From Acinetobacter shaoyimingii (lineage in GTDB: Bacteria; Pseudomonadota; Gammaproteobacteria; Pseudomonadales; Moraxellaceae), in the NCBI RefSeq assembly GCF_011578045.1, contig NZ_CP049801.1:2418001-2482000 (forward strand): a stretch of 64,000 bases of DNA, written 5' to 3'. Below are positions 27,814 through 35,324 of the stretch, piece after piece. Position 1 is the stretch's first letter. Each line of letters begins with the position of its first letter. Both the position numbers and the translations under genes were made by a program. Below the pieces are notes generated by a model. That model did not search any database and had not been told where the DNA came from. It was given only the letters and a program-made list of their open reading frames with translations.

Positions 27814-27846
27814 ATTAATTAAAGGGCACTCTGCCCTTTAATTAAT
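27814..27846 (+). terminator. Rho-independent terminator of the small gene
   Basis: The arms attaattaaagggca/tgccctttaattaat are exact complements around ctc, 30 bases after the stop at 27784. Confidence 0.85.
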
Positions 27847-28153
27847 TTATAACAGTTAAAAAATAACAATTAAAATCATTACAGTCTTGATTAAAAATCG
27901 CAGTTTTATTCAAACTTTCTTTAAACTTTAAAGACGTCAAAAATCTTGTCTATTTTCAGAACTTACATACTGCTTATGTTTGATTTTTCTTACATCATCA
28001 ATTTTGTTTTGTCTATTGAATGAGGAATATACCTAACACCCTTTAATAGCCAAAAATATTAATCAAAGCAATAAATTAAGCCATTTTATAAACAATATTC
28101 ATGGTGCAATTGAATGCGATCATCTTGCTTGATGAGCATTGGGATGATCACAA
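27847..28153. other. Non-coding AT-rich stretch with repeat copy 2
   Basis: No gene is apparent. The stretch contains the second copy (27981-28024) of the 45-bp repeat seen at 27115-27159. It ends just before the stop of the orphan gene on the other strand. Confidence 0.5.
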
Positions 28154-28642
28154 CTAGCTAGAGGTCCGCCAGTGTGGATCAATAAATCGGATTGGCATTC
28201 CTTTTTCTTGACATAAAAAACCTTGTATATCTGTCATTCCTATACGCTCGGCAGCTTTGAGAGCTCTGTCTATAGCATCTTTATGTTGAGGATTATTTCT
28301 TTTAAACGTTTCAATTTTCGAAAAACCTCCAGGTTTAGACAGTTGAAAAAACTCACCAATGTGTCTTTCCGATTGATAAATACACACATTTGTATAATCT
28401 TTCGTTGTCTTATCATCTTCCTGTACTGTAACTTTTGTTACATCGTAACATCTGGACTCATTAGCAATAGGAATCTGCTCTGTTTTTGCTCTATTAATCA
28501 GTGATTTCACGACCGAACCTTGAGTGCGAGAAATAATTTTAAAAACACTAAGTCCACTAAAATATATTTTTTTCGACAGAGATTCTCTAGATTCTGTACT
28601 GCTTGTAATAGTTTGCGTGCTACCATCAATAATTAATTTCAT
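28154..28642 (-). CDS. Orphan protein of unknown function (162 aa)
   Basis: I do not recognise this protein. It has no signal peptide or membrane segment. The N-terminal 60 residues are Ser/Thr-rich with a KLIIDGSTQTI opening; the middle has a possible beta segment (CYDVTKVTVQED...YTNVCIYQSE); the C-terminus is helical, with IDRALKAAERIGMTDIQGFLC and a final IDPHW. The ATG has AAGGA seven bases upstream, so it is probably translated. It lies in the variable segment between ubiH and pepP, suggesting an acquired or lineage-specific gene. Confidence 0.6.
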   Translation of the reverse strand: MKLIIDGSTQTITSSTESRESLSKKIYFSGLSVFKIISRTQGSVVKSLINRAKTEQIPIANESRCYDVTKVTVQEDDKTTKDYTNVCIYQSERHIGEFFQLSKPGGFSKIETFKRNNPQHKDAIDRALKAAERIGMTDIQGFLCQEKGMPIRFIDPHWRTSS

Positions 28643-28868
28643 TTTTATCCTTCATTATTTTTAAATAAATTACAGTAGAAATATCACATGATTGATATTA
28701 CCAGAGCATGGTTTTTTGATTTTTATTTACAACACAATTTCAACAAAGATATGGAATAAAGTCGTTCTTCGAATATAAAAAAAATCATCATCGAGTGTTA
28801 TCTGAATGAACAATGAAAGCCATATCTCCTTTTGGCATCTGTATTCGCCGTAATTTCAAAGATAAAAT

Positions 28869-29063
28869 TTAAGGGATAAGATATAACGCCATTACTGAAA
28901 ATATAATCAAAATGATTGAGAAAAAGATCATCAAAAACCAACCCATAGGATGTCTTCGATAGAAATAGCCAATAGCTATAAAAGTCAGCAAAATAAGTAA
29001 AGTCATTGGCCAAAAAATGACAGCAACGATTAAAAGAGATTCAAAAAAATTTAGCTTTATCAT
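28869..29063 (-). CDS. Small two-helix membrane protein (64-65 aa)
   Basis: The frame encodes two long hydrophobic segments separated by a short YFYRRHPMG turn, with Lys near the N-terminus and no soluble domain. Two adjacent ATG codons could start it; the ribosome site is weak. An overlapping frame at 28798-29013 encodes a less regular product and is likely a shadow. The reading as a membrane protein rests on composition only. Confidence 0.5.
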   Translation of the reverse strand: MIKLNFFESLLIVAVIFWPMTLLILLTFIAIGYFYRRHPMGWFLMIFFSIILIIFSVMALYLIP

Positions 29064-29113
29064 CATTTTTGTTTTTAAAGTATTTTAGTTGTTATAACCA
29101 ATTTTGATTCAAT

Positions 29114-29140
29114 AAAAAAGCCCAATAGTAATTGGGCTTT
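29114..29140 (-). terminator. Rho-independent terminator of pepP
   Basis: Read on the minus strand, the stem aaagcccaatt/attgggcttt is followed by a T-run, just after the pepP stop. Confidence 0.85.
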
Positions 29141-29149
29141 CACCTTTAT

Positions 29150-30466
29150 TTAAGATGCCATCAACGCTTCAATATCTTCAATGGTTTTGACCACATTTTT
29201 AGTCAACACCAGTGGACCTTCTTTGGTGGCAACAACATCGTCTTCAATACGGATACCAATACCACGCCATTTTGCATCGACCGTTTCATCATCGGGTGCA
29301 ATATATAGACCAGGTTCAACAGTCACAACCATACCTTCTTCATAGGTACGCCATTCACCGTCTTGCTTATATGAACCGACGTCATGTACGTCCATACCTA
29401 ACCAATGCCCTGTTCCATGCATATAAAACTGACGGAAAGATTCAGTTTGAATGATTTCTTCAATATCACCTTGCATGATGCCAAGATCAAGTAAACCTTG
29501 AACCAAAATACGTACAGCGATGTTATGAGGTTCTTTGTATGAATGACCAATACGCACTGCATCAATTGCTGCAATCTGTGAATCTAAAACAACTTGATAA
29601 AGCGCTTTTTGTTCAGGGCTAAATTTACCGTTAACAGGGAAAGTACGAGTAATGTCGGATGCATAGAATTCATATTCACATGCAGCATCAATTAAAACTA
29701 AATCGCCATCTTTCAGTGGTTTGTTATTTTCCACATAATGCAAAATACAGGCATTTTCACCGCCACCTACAATACTGTTATACGATGGCACACACCCATT
29801 TTTACCAAAAATATAGTTCAGCTCTGCTTCTAAAGCATATTCCATCATGCCCGGCTTCACAGTTTTCATGGCCTGCGTATGCGCTTCAGCGCTAATATTG
29901 GATGCAATTTGCATCAGCTGAATTTCTTCGGCATCTTTATGCAAACGCATTTCATCGACTATACGATCGAGCTGAATCAATTGTGCTGGAGCTGTATTAC
30001 CTTTGCGTGATTCACCATTGGCTTGTACGATCCATTTCGCAACGCGAGCATCAAATTCAGCACGATGTCCAATGCGATAAAATAATTTTTCTTTATCCAG
30101 TAATTTTTCAATAATTTCTTCATCAAGCAAATCGATGGCATATGCTTCATCTGCATCATAGTCATCAACTGCGCCATCTACACCCGCTCGGTATCCATTC
30201 CAGATTTCCATTTCACGGTCACGTTCACGGCAAAATAAACTATACGTGTAATCTTCTACTGAATCTGAAGTTTCAATCACCGCCACCGCTTCAGGTTCAG
30301 CAAAGCCCGTTAAGTAGAAAAAGCTACTATCTGCACGGTATTTATAATCGGCATCACGGTTACGCAGCGCTACTGGGCTTGTTTCAATAATGGCAATACT
30401 GTTTGGCCCCATGTACTCGGCTAGGCGGTCACGGCGTTCTTGAAAATCAGCTTGAGTCAGTTTCAT
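29150..30466 (-). CDS. pepP: Xaa-Pro aminopeptidase P
   Basis: A cytosolic metallopeptidase that removes an N-terminal residue preceding proline; 438 residues, as in E. coli. The N-terminal domain (about 1-175) is followed by the pita-bread catalytic domain. The dinuclear metal ligands are visible: Asp in LIDAACEYEFYASDITR (two Asp), His in MHGTGHWLGMDVHDVG, Glu in VVTVEPGLY and Glu in GIGIRIEDDV. Its upstream leader of about 160 bases has a long inverted repeat. ygfB lies upstream on the same strand. Confidence 0.95.
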   Translation of the reverse strand: MKLTQADFQERRDRLAEYMGPNSIAIIETSPVALRNRDADYKYRADSSFFYLTGFAEPEAVAVIETSDSVEDYTYSLFCRERDREMEIWNGYRAGVDGAVDDYDADEAYAIDLLDEEIIEKLLDKEKLFYRIGHRAEFDARVAKWIVQANGESRKGNTAPAQLIQLDRIVDEMRLHKDAEEIQLMQIASNISAEAHTQAMKTVKPGMMEYALEAELNYIFGKNGCVPSYNSIVGGGENACILHYVENNKPLKDGDLVLIDAACEYEFYASDITRTFPVNGKFSPEQKALYQVVLDSQIAAIDAVRIGHSYKEPHNIAVRILVQGLLDLGIMQGDIEEIIQTESFRQFYMHGTGHWLGMDVHDVGSYKQDGEWRTYEEGMVVTVEPGLYIAPDDETVDAKWRGIGIRIEDDVVATKEGPLVLTKNVVKTIEDIEALMAS

Positions 30467-30521
30467 TTTTTATACGGCTTATATCGAATATGAAAGAGGG
30501 TAAATCTAGATATGTCTAATC

Positions 30522-30598
30522 AAAATAGGTCGATGCCAACCCGAAAGTCAACATCAACCTAGGATCTAGTCAACAAATTGACATCGATCAACCTATTT
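30522..30598. repeat. Imperfect inverted repeat in the pepP leader
   Basis: The arm aaaataggtcgatg (30522-30535) pairs with catcgatcaacctattt (30582-30598) apart from a four-base bulge. A second small pair (ttaggtt/gacctaa) follows at 30606-30632. The stretch between ygfB and pepP is therefore likely structured. Confidence 0.5.
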
Positions 30599-30627
30599 CT
30601 ATGAATTAGGTTCGAGTTAACTTAGAC

Positions 30628-31248
30628 CTAACTTGGGCGATGTGGTGTAAACATTTCTACCACATTGTTATCTGAACTTGTCGACAGCTTATTTTGCGCA
30701 TGTTTCAGCAATGTACTTTCAGCAACAGGTACTTTTGTGCGACCTACCGCTAAACTCACTGGAATAAGACGAACAAATTCATACAACTCTTGATAGCTTT
30801 CTTCGCCTTCTTCATCATCGTCAGAATCATCAAACTCAACCGCTGCAACTTCTTGCAAATGTTCAATCAATTCCGCTTCATCTTCACGGATATGCCCTGA
30901 TGCCAATCCAAAGCCGAGAACTACACCCGCACACCAATCTGCAAGCGCTTGTACGCGTTCAGACAATACATGCTCATCATCTGGAAGTAGTGGTAAATAA
31001 TCCAGTTCGTCTTCAGACAACGCATGTGAAACATCAATTGTTTCATCTACTAAAAGATCAAGTGCTTCATCGTCCAAAGCTGGCACAGCCAGTGTTGATA
31101 AAATTTGTAACCATTCATCACGTGTCGGTGCATCAGTTACACAAACAATACCTGTTAACAAACCGTGTAACTCACTAGGGCTTGAAATCTCTTCAATACC
31201 ACTAAAATTTTGGTTCCAGTCTGTCCAACCTGAAATATCGTCTTGCAT
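30628..31248 (-). CDS. ygfB: YgfB/YecA-family (UPF0149) protein
   Basis: A 206-residue acidic cytosolic protein of the UPF0149 family. The core pattern SPSELHGLLTGIVC near residue 25 and WCAGVVLGFGLA in the middle are the family signatures; an acidic stretch (DDSDDDEEGEE) lies near 145. In Pseudomonas, YgfB affects antibiotic resistance regulation; no enzyme activity is known. The ATG used has GGAA seven bases upstream; the longer reading would start with TTG. It is divergent from the coiled-coil/zapA operon, the same neighbourhood as in E. coli. Confidence 0.88.
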   Translation of the reverse strand: MQDDISGWTDWNQNFSGIEEISSPSELHGLLTGIVCVTDAPTRDEWLQILSTLAVPALDDEALDLLVDETIDVSHALSEDELDYLPLLPDDEHVLSERVQALADWCAGVVLGFGLASGHIREDEAELIEHLQEVAAVEFDDSDDDEEGEESYQELYEFVRLIPVSLAVGRTKVPVAESTLLKHAQNKLSTSSDNNVVEMFTPHRPS

Positions 31249-31313
31249 TCGCTTTTCCAATCTCTATACTTCTGTATATATTACCTTTGATTGCGAATAT
31301 ACGCGACCACGAT

Positions 31314-31865
31314 ATGTTAGAACAATTACAGCGGCTTCAAACACACATTAGCACTCTCAAAACTCGTTTAAATGAAGTAGAGAGTAACAATCAATCTTTA
31401 CTACAAGCTCAAGCCAGTAGTGAAGAGCAACATCATGCACAAATCGTTCATAAAAATAGCATCATCACGCAAAAGCAAGATGAAGTTGAAACATTGACTG
31501 AGCAATTAACGCAATTACAGTCTCAGTATAAAACCCTGAATACTGATGCAACTGCTTTAGCTGAACGTTATAGTCGTTTGGAAAAAAGTTGCACAGATCT
31601 GAAAAACCGTTTTCAGGAAATTTTATCTGAACGTAATGAATTACGTGTAGTGAAAGAAAAAATGCTGGCAGAACAACGTCATGCTAAGCAGGAAATCACT
31701 GACTTAAATGCTGAAAAAACACGTTTGATTCAAAAAAATGATCATGCCAAAGCCAAAGTTGAAGCGATTATTCAACGTTTAGCCATTTTAGGAACAGAGC
31801 AAGATCATCATGCGCAAGAAATTCAGCAACTTGCTCACCCAACCGATAGCAATGAGGAAGTTTAA
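31314..31865 (+). CDS. Coiled-coil protein preceding zapA
   Basis: A 183-residue protein predicted to be almost all coiled coil: Leu/Gln/Glu heptads from LEQLQRLQTHISTLKTRLNEV to near the C-terminus. The N-terminus resembles the short ZapB-like coiled-coil proteins often encoded just before zapA in gamma-proteobacteria (TIGR02449-type), but this one is more than twice as long. Its stop is two bases from the zapA start, so the two are co-transcribed, suggesting a role with ZapA at the division site (inference). The ATG has a weak ribosome site; an upstream TTG at 31287 is an alternative. Confidence 0.65.
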   Translation: MLEQLQRLQTHISTLKTRLNEVESNNQSLLQAQASSEEQHHAQIVHKNSIITQKQDEVETLTEQLTQLQSQYKTLNTDATALAERYSRLEKSCTDLKNRFQEILSERNELRVVKEKMLAEQRHAKQEITDLNAEKTRLIQKNDHAKAKVEAIIQRLAILGTEQDHHAQEIQQLAHPTDSNEEV

Positions 31866-31867
31866 TC

Positions 31868-32152
31868 ATGTCTGATGTTGTGACTGTAGAATTACGCCTA
31901 ATTGAACAATCTTTTCGGTTATCGACCACTTCTGAAAAAAAACAGGACTTGGTACGTGCTGGGGATTTACTCAACGAAAAGTTTCAAGAATTTCGTCGTA
32001 AAGCACCTAATGTTGAGCATAACAAATTGGTGATTATGGTTGCACTTGAGCTCATGCAAGAAGTATTGACCATGAACAAATCCTTACAAGAATATGCGCA
32101 CTGTGAACACTTATTAAGCACAATTCTCGAAGACATTGAAAAAGCAGTATAA
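31868..32152 (+). CDS. zapA: Cell division protein ZapA
   Basis: A 94-residue protein that binds and bundles FtsZ filaments. The N-terminal head has VTVELRLIEQSFRL and the C-terminal half is the coiled coil that forms the tetramer (NKLVIMVALELMQEV, then a heptad region to the end). It has a good ribosome site (GAGGAAG). It is followed by a terminator and then 6S RNA, exactly as in many gamma-proteobacteria. Confidence 0.92.
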   Translation: MSDVVTVELRLIEQSFRLSTTSEKKQDLVRAGDLLNEKFQEFRRKAPNVEHNKLVIMVALELMQEVLTMNKSLQEYAHCEHLLSTILEDIEKAV

Positions 32153-32164
32153 AACTGCTTTTTC
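32139..32164 (+). terminator. Rho-independent terminator of zapA
   Basis: The stem aaagcagt/aactgcttt, with a short loop and a T-rich tail, overlaps the zapA stop codon. Confidence 0.8.
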
Positions 32165-32252
32165 TTTGTACAATCACACGCAATGAGGCTTATTTTCATG
32201 AGAATATCTGCCTTTGTGATTTGCCAAACATCAGAGATTAGTTATACTTAAT

Positions 32253-32434
32253 ATAACTCTGGGATGTTCGCCAGCGGGTCTATTCCCCTGCCGATACTTA
32301 AACTTATGGATGCGTTCTGTATATTTAGAGTGTATGCCCATCTTCGTGTGGGAAACCCATGGAATATACGTCGTGTCCACCTTGAACTCATCGGGTTCAG
32401 GGTAACGACACATGCAGCGGCATCTTCGGAGTAT
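32253..32434 (+). ncRNA. ssrS: 6S RNA
   Basis: A regulatory RNA that binds sigma-70 RNA polymerase by imitating an open promoter. The 5' strand reads CTCTGGGATGTTCGCCAGCGGGTC and the 3' strand has CCACCTTGAACTC, GGGTTCAGGGTAACGACACATGCAGCGGCATCTTCGGAG; these are the conserved arms of gamma-proteobacterial 6S RNA. The ends pair (ataactctgggatg with catcttcggagtat) to close the long hairpin around a central bubble. A -10 box TATACT at 32243-32248 sets the start near 32253-32255. The length is about 182 bases, as usual. Position after zapA matches other gamma-proteobacteria, but the usual ygfA gene does not follow. Confidence 0.96.
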
Positions 32435-32650
32435 TTTTAATTTTTTCTTGTATATAACGATTTAATTTTCTGTTCAAAAAAAAATAAGACATCTAAAAAA
32501 TAAGACATCTAAAATTCTAATGATCCATCCTAATCTTATCGATCTGACTCTAAATCCATTTGGTTTTATACCTATTCTTTCATACATGTTTACCCATTTT
32601 CTATTTTAAAATTCGTAGGATCTCGACATCAATTCATGCTTCATTCGTGT

Positions 32651-32694
32651 TGTTTTAGCCTATAACACTACACATGCCTGAAATGTCTACAGAC
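32651..32694 (+). repeat. 44-bp dispersed repeat, copy B
   Basis: It matches 5170-5213 at 39 of 44 positions, including the TATAAC hexamer (32661-32666). Further short matches lie on both sides, and a hairpin follows, as in copy A. Confidence 0.85.
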
Positions 32695-32727
32695 CTTAAT
32701 AAAAAGCCCACATTATGTGAGCTTTTA
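32673..32727 (+). ncRNA. Candidate small RNA B
   Basis: By analogy with candidate A, transcription from the TATAAC box would start near 32673 and end at the hairpin at 32701-32727, giving about 55 bases. The first 20 or so bases are conserved between A and B while the terminator sequences differ, a pattern expected for sibling small RNAs. No strong -35 box is visible. Confidence 0.35.
32701..32727 (+). terminator. Terminator-like hairpin
   Basis: The arms aaaagcccaca and tgtgagctttt pair with one mismatch around a short loop. It follows repeat copy B. Confidence 0.6.
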
Positions 32728-32789
32728 AAGCACTGAAAATAAAATATAAAAATAAATCGTTGAAAACCAGAAACAGTAAGCTCAAAAAG

Positions 32790-33608
32790 TCATCGACTTT
32801 GATTCATTCCTTTCAATATAAAAAAGCATCCAACCAGCAACAACAAAGCAGAAAAACATTTTTTAAGCACTGCTGGTGATAATGCATGTGCTGCTTTAGC
32901 GCCTAATTTTGCGGTCATAAAACTCATGATGCTAATCCCTAAAAAAGCATAAATATGCACAAAACCAATTGTATTTGGGATATCCACTTGCGCTTTCATG
33001 CCAAAAAACATGAATCCTAAAGCCCCAGCAATGGCAATGGGTAAGCCACATGCAGCTGAAGTTCCAACTGCTTTTTGCATCACCACACCATAACGATTCA
33101 AATAAGGCACAGTTATACTGCCACCGCCTATTCCAAATATTGCAGAAGCCAATCCAATGCCTGCTCCCGCTAAGCGTTGTTGACGAGCTGAAGGAAGTTC
33201 TTTGTTTGAATCGATAATCTGCTTAGCACCTTTAAACATGGTATAAGCCACCCAAATCAAAAATACTCCGACAATGATTTGTAAATGAATCCCTGATAAC
33301 CATCCTGCAATCCCTGCCCCGATAAAGCATCCGATCGCCATGGGTGGTGCAAAATTTTGAAATACTGGCCAAATCACTGCGCCATTTTTATGATGTGCCA
33401 TGAAAGAGCTGATTGATGTCACAATAATGGTTGCCAGTGAAGTCCCTAATGCCAAATGCATAATCACATCTGGGTTAAAACCCATTTGCGTAAAAACAAT
33501 AAATAATAGTGGCACAATGATCGTTCCACCACCCACACCAAACAGTCCTGCCGCAAATCCTGCAAGCGCACCGATGGCTAAAAAAATAATGAGTTCCACA
33601 ATCGACAA
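32790..33608 (-). CDS. TSUP-family (TauE/SafE) membrane transporter
   Basis: An inner-membrane protein of 272 residues with about eight hydrophobic segments. It shows the duplicated glycine-rich signature of the family: FGVGGGTIIVPLL in the first half and FGIGGGSITVPYL in the second. TSUP proteins move sulfur-containing or small organic anions such as sulfite, sulfonates or sulfoacetate. It starts 30 bases after the flavin reductase stop and is the last gene of the mesX-mesD-flavin reductase run, so a substrate tied to sulfur or methionine metabolism is plausible but unproven. Confidence 0.85.
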   Translation of the reverse strand: MSIVELIIFLAIGALAGFAAGLFGVGGGTIIVPLLFIVFTQMGFNPDVIMHLALGTSLATIIVTSISSFMAHHKNGAVIWPVFQNFAPPMAIGCFIGAGIAGWLSGIHLQIIVGVFLIWVAYTMFKGAKQIIDSNKELPSARQQRLAGAGIGLASAIFGIGGGSITVPYLNRYGVVMQKAVGTSAACGLPIAIAGALGFMFFGMKAQVDIPNTIGFVHIYAFLGISIMSFMTAKLGAKAAHALSPAVLKKCFSALLLLVGCFFILKGMNQSR

Positions 33609-33638
33609 CTTAAAAATTTAGAAGAAATACATTCAGGT

Positions 33639-34133
33639 TTAAGCGATTTCCACTTCACCCACTTGATGATAAGCACGGTTAAAATACACCAAGCTTTCTT
33701 TTTGCTGACTCTGTTTGATGGCTACTACCCGACACAAGAAAATGCTATGCGTTCCCACAGTTTGAATCTGATCAATGTGACAATCAAAACTCACGATTGC
33801 ATCGTCCAAGATAGGGGCACCTGTTTTGAGTACTGACCAATCAGCGAGTTTAAAACGATCTTCAGAATTCAATTTACTTGATGCAAATGCATTTGAGATG
33901 TGCTCATGCTGGGGACTGAGCACATTGACCGAAAGCACTTTATTTTCAATAAAATATGCATGTGAACGAGAAGATTCATTCATACACACCAACAATGTCG
34001 GAGGTGTATCGGTCACGCTGCATACCGCAGATGCGGTAAAGCCATGCCTTCCAGTTACACCTTGTGTTGTAATGACATTTACAGCAGTGGTTAGCAAGGA
34101 CATTGCATTTCTATAGTCGGTTGCTTCAATCAT
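33639..34133 (-). CDS. Flavin reductase (RutF/HpaC-like)
   Basis: A 164-residue protein of the flavin reductase-like split-barrel family, using NAD(P)H to make free reduced FMN or FAD for a partner oxygenase. Family features are VITTQGVTGRHGFTASAVCS near residue 20, SVNVLSP in the middle and the conserved GTHSIFLCRV stretch near 125. The ATG used has GAG about nine bases before it; a TTG start would add 12 residues. It follows mesD by about 100 bases on the same strand. Because MesD-type methionine synthesis needs oxygen, this reductase may feed that reaction (inference). Confidence 0.85.
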   Translation of the reverse strand: MIEATDYRNAMSLLTTAVNVITTQGVTGRHGFTASAVCSVTDTPPTLLVCMNESSRSHAYFIENKVLSVNVLSPQHEHISNAFASSKLNSEDRFKLADWSVLKTGAPILDDAIVSFDCHIDQIQTVGTHSIFLCRVVAIKQSQQKESLVYFNRAYHQVGEVEIA

Positions 34134-34231
34134 CTTTTTGATCTCAAATGTTTTGATGACGTATCTCAATCCAATTCAGGGCGAATGATCTTTTGCTCAT
34201 TCTCCCTAGTCTGTTTGAGCTACACTTTGTG

Positions 34232-35275
34232 TTAAGCACCAAGTTCATGACGAATAATTGAAGCGCCCGCACTCAATGCCTCAAGTTTGCCACGAGCAAC
34301 GTCACGAGAAAGAGGTGTCATACCACAATTCGTTGATGGATAGAGCTTATCGGCATCGACAAATTGAAGCGCTTTACGCAATGTATTTGCGACTTCTTCT
34401 GGCGTTTCAATCTGATTCGTCGCTACATCAATTGCACCGACCATGACTTTTTTGCCACGAATCAATTCAATCAGATCCATCGGTACACGTGAGTTTTGGC
34501 ATTCAAGCGACACAATATCAATCTTTGATTGTTGCAGTTTAGGGAAAGCCTTTTCGTATTGACGCCACTCATTGCCTAAAGTCTTTTTCCAATCTGTATT
34601 GGCTTGAATCCCGTAGCCATAGCAAATATGCACTGCAGTTTCACATTTTAGACCTTCCAATGCACGCTCTAATGTTGCTACGCCCCAATCATTCACTTCA
34701 TCGAAGAACACATTAAATGCAGGTTCATCAAACTGGATAATGTCTACACCTGCTGCTTCAAGTTCACGTGCCTCTTGATTTAAAATTTTGGCAAATTCCC
34801 ACGCCAATTTTTCACGACTCTTATAATGACCGTCATATAGCGTATCAATCATAGTCATTGGACCAGGCAACGCCCATTTGATTGGCTGATTGGTTTGGCT
34901 ACGCAAAAATTTGGCATCTTCAACGAAGACAGGCTGTTTGCGCGATACCTCTCCCACAACTGATGGTACGCTTGCATCATAACGATTACGGATACGAACA
35001 GTTTCACGCTTTTTGAAATCTACACCTTCAAGATGTTCAATAAACGTCGTGACAAAGTGCTGACGGGTTTGCTCACCATCACTCACAATATCAATGCCTG
35101 CATAAACTTGCTCATGTAATGACAGTTTTAAAGCATCGCGTTTCGCTTCTAAAAGTGCTTCGCCCTCAAGTTTCCAAGCTGACCACAGTTTCTCAGGTTC
35201 AGCCAGCCATGTTGGTTTCGGTAAACTGCCTGCTGTTGAGGTTTGGAGTAACAGTTTTGATTGTGTAAGCGCCAT
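34232..35275 (-). CDS. mesD: Folate-independent core methionine synthase, MesD type
   Basis: A 347-residue protein equal to only the C-terminal catalytic half of MetE; the folate-binding N-terminal half is absent. Zinc ligands are visible as His and Cys in VHICYGYG, a Glu further on and the Cys in STNCGMTPL. Core synthases paired with a DUF1852 protein are the MesD family, shown by genetics in other work to need DUF1852 (MesX) and oxygen but neither methyltetrahydrofolate nor cobalamin. The methyl donor is not known to me. mesX lies 49 bases upstream on the same strand, which supports the MesD assignment over a generic MetE. Confidence 0.85.
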   Translation of the reverse strand: MALTQSKLLLQTSTAGSLPKPTWLAEPEKLWSAWKLEGEALLEAKRDALKLSLHEQVYAGIDIVSDGEQTRQHFVTTFIEHLEGVDFKKRETVRIRNRYDASVPSVVGEVSRKQPVFVEDAKFLRSQTNQPIKWALPGPMTMIDTLYDGHYKSREKLAWEFAKILNQEARELEAAGVDIIQFDEPAFNVFFDEVNDWGVATLERALEGLKCETAVHICYGYGIQANTDWKKTLGNEWRQYEKAFPKLQQSKIDIVSLECQNSRVPMDLIELIRGKKVMVGAIDVATNQIETPEEVANTLRKALQFVDADKLYPSTNCGMTPLSRDVARGKLEALSAGASIIRHELGA

Positions 35276-35324
35276 GTCTAATCTTCTTTCTCTAAATTCT
35301 TCAATCTTTAATCAATTGGGTGCA

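Larger units (their letters stand above)
32435..32789. other. Non-coding stretch after 6S RNA
   Basis: No gene is apparent. It holds a perfect 16-bp tandem duplication (aaaaaataagacatct, 32479-32510) and the second copy of the 44-bp dispersed repeat (32651-32694) followed by a hairpin. Confidence 0.6.

Noticed and set aside
28798..29013. A 71-codon frame overlapping the two-helix membrane protein
   Set aside because: It shares most of its bases with the frame that encodes two regular hydrophobic helices, which is the better candidate.
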